A DNA stretch of 64,000 bases from Sinorhizobium sp. RAC02 (GTDB lineage: Bacteria > Pseudomonadota > Alphaproteobacteria > Rhizobiales > Rhizobiaceae). Every line of letters begins with the position of its first letter. Position 1 is the stretch's first letter. Made by a program: the position numbers and the translations under genes. Where the stretch lies: contig NZ_CP016452.1 in NCBI RefSeq assembly GCF_001713395.1, forward strand, positions 806,001 through 870,000, given 5' to 3'. The notes below the pieces were generated by a model. The model searched no databases, was not told the origin of the DNA, and saw only the letters and a list, made by a program, of their open reading frames with translations. This document shows positions 8,197 to 16,233 of the stretch, piece after piece.

Positions 8197-8976
8197 TCAA
8201 TATCGGGTTGTGATGATGGAGGAAGCACCGGCCGCTTCAATGGCCTGAGTGATGTTTGGCGGTGGTTCGGTGTCTGTGACGAGGCGGCCAATTTGATCCC
8301 AGCCGGTAACCTCGAATATCCCGCGCTTGTTGAATTTCGAGGCATCAGCGAGCACCGTCACCGTCTCGACCCGCTCGATCATCGCTCGGGCGATCTGCGT
8401 TTCTGCCTCGTCGAAGTCCAGTAGGCCAGTTCCGTCGATGGCGCCGACGGTCAGGAACGCGTGGCGCGCTCGAAAGCGGCCAATCTGCTCGACCGCTAAC
8501 GAGCCTACTGTCTCCGACGCGTCCATGCTGAACGCACCACCGATCAGGAAGACTTTGTTTTCACCGCCGGCAGATACGAGCGAAGCGATGCGGATGCTGT
8601 TCGTGATCACTGTCAGACCTGACAATCCGGCGATGGCTTCGGCGAACAGAACCGTCGTTGTCCCCGTATCGATGAAAAGACTGTCACCTGGGGAGAGAAG
8701 GCTCGCGGCCGCCTTTGCGATCTGGCGTTTGGCCGGGAGGTTTTCCGCCATGCGCGCGGCAAATGGGCCTTCGCCACCCATCTCGGTCGCAGCGATGGAG
8801 CGGAGCTTAGCACCGCCATGGAATTTCTGAATCCTGCCTAACTCGTCGAGGCCGACAAGATCCCTGCGGATCGTCTCGCGGGAGACCGTGAGCTCCTCAG
8901 CAAGTTGGTCCACGCTGACCTCTCCTCGACGAGTAACAAGCCGGATTATTTCCTCGTGACGCTCGTGTGGACGCAC
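8197..8976 (-). CDS. DeoR/GlpR family transcriptional regulator
   Basis: A sugar-phosphate-sensing repressor of about 260 residues. The N-terminal DeoR helix-turn-helix reads RHEEIIRLVTRRGEVSVDQL, then AEELTVSRETIRRDL, followed by the GRIQKFHGGAKL wing. The C-terminal ligand domain includes LSPGDSLFIDTGTTT, the family's phosphate-binding region, and ASKFNKRG. GTG 8976 is chosen as start because GGAGAGG lies 7 nt upstream and the protein then begins at the usual VRPHERHEE. A longer upstream frame to 9156 has no family similarity. It is divergent from the flavoprotein-kinase-permease operon at 9224 and probably represses it, with a phosphorylated intermediate made by the FGGY kinase as inducer. 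Confidence 0.9.
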   Translation of the reverse strand: MRPHERHEEIIRLVTRRGEVSVDQLAEELTVSRETIRRDLVGLDELGRIQKFHGGAKLRSIAATEMGGEGPFAARMAENLPAKRQIAKAAASLLSPGDSLFIDTGTTTVLFAEAIAGLSGLTVITNSIRIASLVSAGGENKVFLIGGAFSMDASETVGSLAVEQIGRFRARHAFLTVGAIDGTGLLDFDEAETQIARAMIERVETVTVLADASKFNKRGIFEVTGWDQIGRLVTDTEPPPNITQAIEAAGASSIITTRY

Positions 8977-9019
8977 TAGTGAACCTCTCCGATAGCGCCT
9001 AAACGCATTGCCGCTAAAT

Positions 9020-9031
9020 GCCCGAACGGTC
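9020..9031. promoter_or_regulatory. Candidate DeoR operator copy 1
   Basis: GCCCGAACGGTC lies in the DeoR-operon divergent region. Near-identical copies occur at 9181-9194 (reverse orientation) and 9200-9211, so this is a repeated motif and not a chance word. Confidence 0.45.
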
Positions 9032-9180
9032 AAAAAGCGCAACAATATCTCCACATATAGCGACCGAATGGCCGAGATGCAAAGAGTCCAGATACGAAAA
9101 ATCGACGTCGATTCAACGCGAAAGTGGTCGGCTGTGCGGTTCGCGCGGATTCCCACTTTACAGAATGATACGCTTATTGT

Positions 9181-9211
9181 TACCGTTCGGTCATAAATCG
9201 CCCAAACGGTA
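9181..9211. promoter_or_regulatory. Candidate DeoR operator copies 2 and 3
   Basis: TACCGTTCGGTCAT (reverse complement contains CCGAACGGTA) and GCCCAAACGGTA face each other about 6 bp apart. Both lie 13-40 bp upstream of the GTG start at 9224, a position suited to repression. They share the core CCSRAACGGT with copy 1. Confidence 0.45.
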
Positions 9212-9223
9212 GGAATTTATGTT

Positions 9224-10633
9224 GTGAACGCACAATCGCAACTATCCGGTAGTGAGTTTTTCGACGTCGCGATCATCGGTGCAGGCATCGTCGGCTGTGC
9301 GGTTGCCCGGCGGTTCGCTCTCGCGGGCGCGAAAGTCGCGCTCATCGAGAAGGGCTCGGACATTCTTTCGGGGGCTTCCAAAGCAAACAGCGCGATCCTT
9401 CACACGGGTTTCGATGCGCCGAACGGAAGCCTCGAACTCGCATTGGTTCAGGCCGGGCGACAGGAATACCTCGATATCCATCAGGACATGAATTTACCCC
9501 TGGTCGAAACAAGCGCTCTTGTTTGCGCCTGGACTGCCGATGAAGCATTGAAACTCGAAGGGATCGCCGAGCAGGGTCGCCAGAACGGGGTCGACCGTCT
9601 CCGGTTGTTGACCTCCGCAGAAGCGCGAACTGTCGAGCCCGGATTGGCAGACAATTTGGTTGCGGCACTTCATGTTCTTGACGAACACGTCATCGATCCG
9701 TGGTCTGCACCCCTTGCCTACGTCAACCAAGCAATTGCCCTTGGGGCAACCGTCCTGCGCCAGTGCGAGGTGCGGGCAGGGGCATTCGACGGAGAGTGGC
9801 GGCTCGAAACCAACCAGGGCGGCATCAGGTCAAAATGGGTAGTCAACGCAGCCGGTCTATTCGGCGACCACGTTGATACCTGTCTGGGTTTCCAGTCCGA
9901 ATTCCAGATAAAGCCTCGCAAAGGTCAATTCGTCGTCCTCGACAAGGCGGCATCGCGCCAGTTGAAGACGATCATTCTCCCCGTGCCGAACGAAATCACC
10001 AAGGGGGTCGTTGTCTGTCCCACGGCATTCGGCAACATCCTGGTCGGTCCCACCGCCGAAGAACAGGACGATCGCATCCGGGCTACGGTCGAACACGACA
10101 CACTCGAGGCTCTCGTCGCGCTTGGAAGCAAGCTTGTCCCCGGTCTGGCCCACATTCCGGTCACGGCGGTCTATGCGGGTCTGCGTCCCGCAACGGAGAA
10201 GAAGGAATACCGGGTCATCCATCGCGCCGAGCACAATGCGATTACCCTTGGCGGCATTCGATCCACCGGGCTCAGTTCCGCTCTCGGTCTCGCGCAACAT
10301 GCTCTGAACCTGCATGGTGGCGCAGACCGCGGCGAGTTCTCCTCCAAGGCGACACCGAAGGTGTGCATGCCAAATCTTGCCGAGAGCAGATCGCGGGACT
10401 GGCAAGCCGAAAACCACGGCGACATCGTCTGCCACTGCGAGATGGTCACACGCCGCGAGATCGAAGCGACACTGAGCAGCCCGCTTCCGCCTGGCGATTT
10501 CGGTGGCCTGCGGCGGCGCACGCGCGCAGGGATGGGATGCTGCCAAGGCTTCTACTGCAACGCCAAGCTTGCCGAAATCAGCAAGGGCTGTCTCGCTACA
10601 CCGCTTGCGGTCGATCAGGAGGGCGGCAAATGA
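9224..10633 (+). CDS. FAD-dependent oxidoreductase with BFD-type [2Fe-2S] domain (GlpA-like)
   Basis: A 469-residue flavoprotein. The N-terminal DAO/GlpA fold starts with the dinucleotide motif VAIIGAGIVGCAVARRFA, then SGASKANSAILHTGFD. The middle resembles anaerobic glycerol-3-phosphate dehydrogenase A. Near the C-terminus a bacterioferredoxin-like [2Fe-2S] domain supplies four Cys: CHCEM and, about 30 residues later, GMGCCQGFYC. Such proteins oxidise a hydroxyl or amine and pass electrons to a partner. The start is GTG 9224. It overlaps the next gene by ATGA and begins a five-gene operon with a second flavoprotein, a GlpK-like kinase, a DUF1937-like protein and an APC permease. The substrate is probably a glycerol-like or amino-polyol phosphate, but that is inference. 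Confidence 0.85.
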   Translation: MNAQSQLSGSEFFDVAIIGAGIVGCAVARRFALAGAKVALIEKGSDILSGASKANSAILHTGFDAPNGSLELALVQAGRQEYLDIHQDMNLPLVETSALVCAWTADEALKLEGIAEQGRQNGVDRLRLLTSAEARTVEPGLADNLVAALHVLDEHVIDPWSAPLAYVNQAIALGATVLRQCEVRAGAFDGEWRLETNQGGIRSKWVVNAAGLFGDHVDTCLGFQSEFQIKPRKGQFVVLDKAASRQLKTIILPVPNEITKGVVVCPTAFGNILVGPTAEEQDDRIRATVEHDTLEALVALGSKLVPGLAHIPVTAVYAGLRPATEKKEYRVIHRAEHNAITLGGIRSTGLSSALGLAQHALNLHGGADRGEFSSKATPKVCMPNLAESRSRDWQAENHGDIVCHCEMVTRREIEATLSSPLPPGDFGGLRRRTRAGMGCCQGFYCNAKLAEISKGCLATPLAVDQEGGK

Positions 10634-11850
10634 GCCAGTCCGACGTTATCATTATCGGCGGAGGTCCTTCTGGCGTCGCGGCCGCAATTGCGATGCGCAA
10701 GGCCGGCGTTGGGAAGATCACTCTCCTTGAGAGAGAGCGTTACCTTGGCGGCGCGACGCGGCACTGCAGCCATTCACCCTTCGGAATGTTCGAGTTCGGC
10801 CGCGTTTATTTTGGCGCTGCGTATGGCCGTCGCCTGGAACAGGAAATCGCCAAGTACGGCATCGACCTCCGCTATGGCCACTCTGTTGCCCGACTTGGAG
10901 AAGACGGCGAACTTCTTGTCACGAACCCCGATGGTCTCCAGACCCTGTCAACCCAGCGTGTGCTTGTGACGACCGGGGTGCGGGAAACGACGCGCGCCGC
11001 ACGACTCGTGACGGGCGATCGTCCGGTCGGCGTCGTAACGACAGGCACTTTGCAATCCTATGTCGCCTTCCACAATATGATGCCATTCAAACGCCCCGTC
11101 ATTGTTGGATCGGAACTCGTGACGTTCTCCGCGATCTGGACATGCCTCAGCCATGGTGCGCGTCCCGCCGCGGTTCTTGAGCCGAGATCACATTCCCTGG
11201 TGCGCGGGCCGCTGAACTGGTTCCCGTCGCTGATGGGTATTCCGTTCCACCGCGGTGCGCAGGTCGTCGATATTCTCGGCCGCGGCCGCGTCGAGGCCGT
11301 AAGGATCCAGCATGGCGATATCGTCGAAACAGTCGAATGTGACGGCGTTCTATTTTCCGGTGGGTTCACGCCCGAGGCCTCGCTGTTCCTCACATCCGGG
11401 CTTGCCGTCGATTGGGGTAGCGCCGGTCCGGCAGTCGATCAGGATGGCCGCTGCGAAAACCCTCGCTACTTTGCGGCGGGAAACGTGCTCCGAGCCGTCG
11501 AGACCGGTGGATGGGCATTCCGCGAGGGCAGGGCTATTGGAACGGCCCTCGCTGCGGACCTTCTCGGCAACGCCTCGAAGGCGGCTCCGATCAAGGTCAC
11601 TTACGACGATCCGATCAAGCTTGTCGTGCCGAACCTTCTGCGGAATGGAGCAGTGCTCCCTGGCGGCTTGAAGGATTTTCAACTGCGCTTTCGGCGCAGG
11701 GCCAAGGGGAGCCTCTCATTGGCCATCGATGGACGCGAGGTCTGGCAACGCAAAGAAACGTGGCGGCCGGAAAGCCGGATCATTGTCCCACGGCCCAAAA
11801 ATTCGACTGACGCGCAAAGCGTCCACTTCAGCTTCAGCGAGGAAGAGTGA
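10630..11850 (+). CDS. NAD(P)/FAD-dependent oxidoreductase (opine-oxidase-alpha / HcnB-like)
   Basis: A 406-residue flavoprotein. It starts with the FAD motif DVIIIGGGPSGVAAAIAM and LLERERYLGGATRHC, and has a later ATG-like turn (VLVTTGVRET) and the C-terminal FAD motif ENPRYFAAGNVLRAVETGG. It resembles the thioredoxin-reductase-fold subunits of opine oxidase or proline dehydrogenase complexes that pair with a DAO-type subunit and a [2Fe-2S] domain. ATG 10630 overlaps the upstream stop (ATGA), which fixes the start. It is probably the partner subunit of the GlpA-like protein, so the two would form one membrane-peripheral or soluble dehydrogenase complex. The kinase gene starts directly at the base after its stop. 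Confidence 0.85.
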   Translation: MSQSDVIIIGGGPSGVAAAIAMRKAGVGKITLLERERYLGGATRHCSHSPFGMFEFGRVYFGAAYGRRLEQEIAKYGIDLRYGHSVARLGEDGELLVTNPDGLQTLSTQRVLVTTGVRETTRAARLVTGDRPVGVVTTGTLQSYVAFHNMMPFKRPVIVGSELVTFSAIWTCLSHGARPAAVLEPRSHSLVRGPLNWFPSLMGIPFHRGAQVVDILGRGRVEAVRIQHGDIVETVECDGVLFSGGFTPEASLFLTSGLAVDWGSAGPAVDQDGRCENPRYFAAGNVLRAVETGGWAFREGRAIGTALAADLLGNASKAAPIKVTYDDPIKLVVPNLLRNGAVLPGGLKDFQLRFRRRAKGSLSLAIDGREVWQRKETWRPESRIIVPRPKNSTDAQSVHFSFSEEE

Positions 11851-13245
11851 ATGCGCGTCGCATCAATTGACCAAGGAACCACATCAACCCGATGCCTGGT
11901 CGTGGAAGACGGGGGCGAATGGAAGATCGTCGCCAGCCGCAAGCATGGTCAGGATCATCCATTCGCGGGCTGGGTCGAGCATGATCCGCACGAGCTTCTA
12001 AAGAATATCGTCACCGTTCTGGATGCGGCCGGGAGGGTCGATGCGGTCGCCATCGCAAACCAGGGTGAGAGCTGCCTGGCATGGGATGCCGAGACCAAGG
12101 AAGCGCTTTCTCCCGTGATCGTGTGGCAGGATTCCCGAACGGCGAAGTATCTTGCCGATCTGGGGAGCGACGCTGAGGAAATCTCCAAGCGCATCTGCGG
12201 TCTTCCGCTTGATCCGTATTTCTCAGCCAGTAAGCTCGCCTGGCTCCTCCGTCATGTTCCGAGCATCGAGGAAGCCTACAAAGCAGGCCGCCTTCGCCTC
12301 GGAACGACCGACGCATTCTTCCTCGACTCCCTGGCGGGCGTGTTCGCCACCGATCTTGCGACGGCTTCGCGCACCGGTCTCCTTGATCTCGCGACGGGTA
12401 TGTGGAGCGATGAGCTTTGCGCCCTGCACGGCGTTCCCAAGGAATGCCTCCCGCGCATCGCGAACGTCAACGACGATTTCGGCCAGATCAACGGCATTCC
12501 CGTGAAGGCCTCCATCGTGGACCAGCAGGCGGCCCTATTCGGTCATGGATGCCGTGCGCCCGGCGACTGCAAGATAACGTTTGGAACGGGGGCATTCCTG
12601 CTCGCTGTCAGCGGCAGCGAACGCCCGCCGCGCTCAGAACTGCTTCCGACCGTCGCCTGGGCATTGAAGGACAGCGGCACGGCCTTTGCCATCGAAGGCG
12701 GCGTCTACGACGCGGGATCAGCGCTCGAGTGGGCCAGAAACATCGGCCTTTATTCTGCATTGGAAGAGCTGGGCGTGTTTGAAGGCCCGTCAGCTTTGAG
12801 CCGCGGGATCATCTTCGTCCCGGCGCTTTCCGGTCTTGCAGCCCCTTACTGGGATCGAACCGCTGCTCCGATGTTTATCGGCATGGACCATGCCACGGAT
12901 CGGAGAGACCTCGTCCGCGCCGTCCTGGAAGGCATCGCGATGCTCACAGTTGGACTGATCAAGGCCGCCTCCGATGTCACGGACCTTGGTCCCAGTATCT
13001 CGATCGATGGCGGGCTCTCGCAAAGCGCATATTTTGCCCAGTTCCTCGCATCGGCCAGCAATCGCACCATTACCGTTCCCTCGATGCACGAACTGACGGC
13101 CCTTGGGCTTGCGGAGCTCTGTGGTCTTGACGTTACCGCAGCCCGCGCCAGGAGCACGCGCTACGAGCCCGACGGATCGGTCACCGAAGCACACCACGCG
13201 TTGTTCAAAAAAGCCGTCGAACGATCGCGCGGCTGGCGCGACTGA
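11851..13245 (+). CDS. FGGY family carbohydrate kinase (GlpK-like)
   Basis: A 464-residue FGGY kinase, which phosphorylates a polyol or keto-sugar with ATP. The N-terminal phosphate loop is SIDQGTTSTRCLVVE, with WQDSRTA near residue 93. The catalytic base region is IVDQQAALFGHGC, and FGTGAFLL follows. The C-terminal adenosine motif is IDGGLSQSAYFAQFLA. Overall it looks closer to glycerol kinase than to xylulokinase. It begins on the base after the preceding stop, so translation is coupled. With a DeoR repressor and a GlpA-like dehydrogenase in the same unit, the logic is import, phosphorylation and oxidation of a glycerol-like substrate. The permease type suggests that substrate carries an amine. 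Confidence 0.9.
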   Translation: MRVASIDQGTTSTRCLVVEDGGEWKIVASRKHGQDHPFAGWVEHDPHELLKNIVTVLDAAGRVDAVAIANQGESCLAWDAETKEALSPVIVWQDSRTAKYLADLGSDAEEISKRICGLPLDPYFSASKLAWLLRHVPSIEEAYKAGRLRLGTTDAFFLDSLAGVFATDLATASRTGLLDLATGMWSDELCALHGVPKECLPRIANVNDDFGQINGIPVKASIVDQQAALFGHGCRAPGDCKITFGTGAFLLAVSGSERPPRSELLPTVAWALKDSGTAFAIEGGVYDAGSALEWARNIGLYSALEELGVFEGPSALSRGIIFVPALSGLAAPYWDRTAAPMFIGMDHATDRRDLVRAVLEGIAMLTVGLIKAASDVTDLGPSISIDGGLSQSAYFAQFLASASNRTITVPSMHELTALGLAELCGLDVTAARARSTRYEPDGSVTEAHHALFKKAVERSRGWRD

Positions 13246-13283
13246 CGCACCACTGAACGCTTAAAATCAGGAGTTTATGCAGC

Positions 13284-13640
13284 ATGCGAAAAATCTTTCT
13301 CGCAGGCCCGTACGGTCATGCCGATCGTGACGTTGTCGACCGCAGGTTCAACGAGGCGAATGCGATCGCCGCCAAGATCGCGCGGAGCGGGTCCACCGTC
13401 TTCAGTCAGATTTCCATGTCCCACCCGATCAACGGCCACCTGTCTGATTTCGACAAGGCAGGTATCGGCAAGCTGTGGGCGCCGATCGACCAGGTCTTCA
13501 TGGAAGCCATGGACGAGATCTTCGTGATTGACGGCCCCGGCTGGCAGGAAAGTGCCGGCGTCAAGCGGGAGATGGAGTTTTTTGAATCCAAGGGGCGTCG
13601 CGTCAGCCTCTGGAGCGATGTCGAACACGAGTTCGCTTAA
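13284..13640 (+). CDS. DUF1937-like protein, nucleoside 2-deoxyribosyltransferase fold
   Basis: A 118-residue protein starting KIFLAGPYGHADRDVVDRRF, followed by HPINGH, and later EAMDEIFVIDGPGWQESAGV and a REMEFFESKGRRV segment. The order FLAGPY - (R)F..A - PISxSHP - D - GWxxSxGVxxE matches what I know of DUF1937, a small family sharing the nucleoside 2-deoxyribosyltransferase fold. In that fold a Glu acts as the glycosyl-linked nucleophile; the Glu in QESAGV or REMEF is a candidate. It lies 38 bp after the kinase and 33 bp before the permease, clearly inside the operon. Its place in a polyol-type catabolic operon suggests cleavage of an N-glycosidic or similar bond; this is inference. Confidence 0.65.
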   Translation: MRKIFLAGPYGHADRDVVDRRFNEANAIAAKIARSGSTVFSQISMSHPINGHLSDFDKAGIGKLWAPIDQVFMEAMDEIFVIDGPGWQESAGVKREMEFFESKGRRVSLWSDVEHEFA

Positions 13641-13673
13641 CCGACGTAACTGGGCAAGAAACAGGGGAATCCA

Positions 13674-15173
13674 ATGACTACATTGTCCACTTCCGGCTCC
13701 GCGCCGGGGCAAACCGATCACGACCATCTCAAGCGGGACGTCACGCCGTTCCAGTCTTTTGCGGTTGCGTTCGGCTTCGTCTCGATTGCCACGGGGATCT
13801 TCACCGCCTATGGCGCGATGCTCTCGAGTTCTGGCCCGATGGGCATCTGGACTTGGCCCGTCGTTGTCATCGGCCAGCTCATGGTCGCACTGATCATCGG
13901 TTCGCTTGCCGCCCGTATTCCGGTAACAGGCTATATCTACCAATGGGCATCGCGTCTCACCAACCCGGTCTTCGGCTGGATCATGGGCTGGATCGGGTTT
14001 ACCTTCCTCGCCGTGGTGCTTGTTGCGGTCGACTATACGATCGCCTCGACCGTCCTTCCGGTCCTACTCAGCTATGAGGGAACTGCCGAGAACGCCTGGT
14101 GGATCACCAGCATCGTGATCATCGCGCAGGCTGTCATGATCGCCTTCTCGACAAAATTCACCCAAAAATTCAACTCCGTCGCCGTGACCATCCAGCTCGT
14201 CGGCATGATCGGTCTCGTCGTGCTGCTGTTTGCTGTCGGCGCGTACAATAACGAGCTCAATTTCTCGAACCTTTTCAGCACCGCAGGCGTCGCGCAGGAA
14301 GGCTACTATTCCTTCGGTACGTTGACGAGCGCCGGTCCCTGGATCATGGGTACGCTGCTTGGTGCATTCACCATCGTCGGTTTCGAATCCGCTGCGAACC
14401 TCGCCGAGGAAACCCGCGATCCAGCTCGCGTCGTTCCAAAGGCCATGTGGCAGGCCGTCCTCAGCCTCGGCATCATCGGCATGCTGTTCCTCATCGCCAT
14501 TACGGCCCTGCTCGGCGACCCAACCGCGCTCAGCGGTTCTGCGACACCGATCGCCGACGTTATCAACCGCGTTCTCGGTCCTGTTCTCGGCAACCTGCTG
14601 CTCGTGCTGGTCGTCATCTCGATCTTCTCCTGCGGCCTCGTGATTCTGCTGAGCGGCACGCGCCTCGTCTGGGCAATGTCCCGCGACGAGCGCTTCCCCG
14701 GCTGGCAGCTGTGGCATCGGATCAGCCCCTCGCTGAAGACGCCCGTAAACGCGACCGTGTTCATGGCGGTCGTTGGCCAGGTCATCCTGGCATTGTTCGC
14801 CAAGCAGACCGACGCGCTGTTTGCGTTGTTCTCGGCGGCGACGCTGCTCCCGGCGATCATCTACGCGGTGACGGTGCTGATCTACGCGTTCCAGCGGAAC
14901 AACCTGCCGCCGAGCCAGGGCTTCCGTCTCGGCGCATGGGAAACCCCGGTTCTCATTGTGGCGATTCTCTGGCTCGTGTTCGAGCTGGCGATCTTCCGTG
15001 ATGCGTCGTTTGCTAAGCCATGGTCCTATGTTGCGATCATGTTCGCGATTTGTGTGGTTTACTTGGTGTTTTTGCTTGCGACACGCGGTGGAGCGAAAGG
15101 CCTCAAAATGCCTGACATGATCTCGGTTGATGCTATCCTCGATGCGGATAAGGGGCAGGAAACGCTGCGATAA
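13674..15173 (+). CDS. APC family amino acid/amine permease
   Basis: A 499-residue inner-membrane protein with about 12 hydrophobic segments. The N-terminal signature QSFAVAFGFVSIATGIFTAY and the following AARIPVTGYIYQWASRLTNP block are typical of the amino acid-polyamine-organocation superfamily. GFESAANLAEETRDPARVVP near residue 240 is the conserved helix-6 region. It is the last gene of the DeoR-linked operon and a 10-bp inverted repeat follows. It is the only transporter in the unit, so it probably imports the pathway substrate. An APC carrier points to an amine- or amino-acid-bearing compound rather than plain glycerol. Confidence 0.9.
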   Translation: MTTLSTSGSAPGQTDHDHLKRDVTPFQSFAVAFGFVSIATGIFTAYGAMLSSSGPMGIWTWPVVVIGQLMVALIIGSLAARIPVTGYIYQWASRLTNPVFGWIMGWIGFTFLAVVLVAVDYTIASTVLPVLLSYEGTAENAWWITSIVIIAQAVMIAFSTKFTQKFNSVAVTIQLVGMIGLVVLLFAVGAYNNELNFSNLFSTAGVAQEGYYSFGTLTSAGPWIMGTLLGAFTIVGFESAANLAEETRDPARVVPKAMWQAVLSLGIIGMLFLIAITALLGDPTALSGSATPIADVINRVLGPVLGNLLLVLVVISIFSCGLVILLSGTRLVWAMSRDERFPGWQLWHRISPSLKTPVNATVFMAVVGQVILALFAKQTDALFALFSAATLLPAIIYAVTVLIYAFQRNNLPPSQGFRLGAWETPVLIVAILWLVFELAIFRDASFAKPWSYVAIMFAICVVYLVFLLATRGGAKGLKMPDMISVDAILDADKGQETLR

Positions 15174-15185
15174 CTGGCAGATCGT

Positions 15186-15219
15186 GATAGCCGGCGCCAA
15201 CGTTAGAGTGCCGGCTATC
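15186..15219 (+). terminator. Inverted repeat after APC permease operon
   Basis: GATAGCCGGC and GCCGGCTATC form a perfect 10-bp stem, 12 bp after the permease stop. There is no T-run, so it is a hairpin end signal of moderate strength. Confidence 0.5.
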
Positions 15220-15320
15220 CTACGTGGCATACAAAAATGAGTCATGCGTATTGAACACCTTTTGGGAAGCGGGCGTAGGGCAATCAAGTTCACATTCCAT
15301 CAAGAGCTTTCTCCGTCTCC

Positions 15321-15635
15321 CTATCTGTAATCCGGCACACGGTAATCACCGCTTGCCGCCGCCAAATGCGAGTGCAACTCCTCAACCAGTGCCGATCGAC
15401 GGTTCTGAGGACGCTGCAACAAGCCAATTTGTCGGGGGACTGGTGGATCACCAAAGGGGGCGACGATGAGGGCGCTGCCGTCGAGCGCCGCGATGCGGGG
15501 CACGATGGAACCGCCCAACTCGTTGACGACGCAAGCTGTCACTGAGGTGATGGTGTCCATCGCGGCAACATTGTTTAGGGATGGATTCATTCGGCCAGGT
15601 TCAGCTTCTATCAGTTTGGCTAAGGTCAGGACCAT
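15321..15635 (-). pseudogene. LysR-type regulator, C-terminal remnant
   Basis: The minus-strand frame reads like the last 90-100 residues of a LysR ligand-binding domain. It has NVAAMDTITSVTACVVNELG, the IVPRIAALDGS turn, VAPFGDPPVPRQIGLLQRP and a final helix ALVEELHSHL. No helix-turn-helix or N-terminal two-thirds is present upstream (above 15635) in any frame I could read. A complete LysR protein is about 300 residues, so this is a decayed 3' fragment. Confidence 0.6.
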
Positions 15636-15899
15636 TTGGAAAGCCTTGAAGCGCGCCGGGTTTGCAGCAAACCATACTGTGCAAGTTATGTGGCCATGCG
15701 GGTCTGTGGTGCTGTCAGTTTAGCCGGTCGACCAGTGCCGCGAGCAGGCCGATGCCTTCCCGAATCAGTCCTCATCTGCAACCGGCTTGATTCGTGTCTG
15801 TAGGATGCAGTCGCCAACATAAATGCGATCGGCGCATTGTTCCACTCCGCCGACAGCGGTCGCTGGGAAGAGCCTTGACCGCTTCATCAAGACACCACC

Positions 15900-16004
15900 A
15901 TGACTGACAACACTATCTCTTAGGCCATCGTCATCGACGCCGGCATCTTCGGCGTTTCCGTGGGCATCCAGCTTGCGTGGTGCAGTGTCCGTGTGACCAT
16001 CTGA
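15900..16004 (+). pseudogene. DAO-type FAD oxidoreductase, N-terminal remnant with stop
   Basis: ATG 15900 opens a frame reading MTDNTIS-stop-AIVIDAGIFGVSVGIQLAW. The stretch after an in-frame TAG (15921-15923) is the FAD dinucleotide-binding beta-alpha of a D-amino-acid-oxidase-like protein, with the GxGxxG motif degenerated to DAGIFG. The frame ends at TGA 16002. It is a remnant of a gene that once lay here. The bases on either side (15636-15899 and 16005-16233) show no gene I recognise. Confidence 0.6.
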
Positions 16005-16233
16005 ATGACGGCCCGCCGTCTTCCTTTTGCGGTTAACATAACTTCAAGTTTGGCAAGTCGGCAATTTTTTCGCCCTGCTCAGCGCACGGCAGAATGCTAA
16101 CATTCCTCATAAGAACAACGGGAACGCGGCCAGAACCGGAATTCCGACGGCCAACTTACACGAAAGCGGTTTACGCGAACAACCAGCCCGCAAAGCGGCG
16201 CGCGGACTGCAGTCGCATGGGGGATCAGATGAT

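Noticed and set aside
15466..15723. 85-residue plus-strand frame in the 15-kb remnant region
   Set aside because: It is antisense to the recognisable LysR remnant and has no family of its own.
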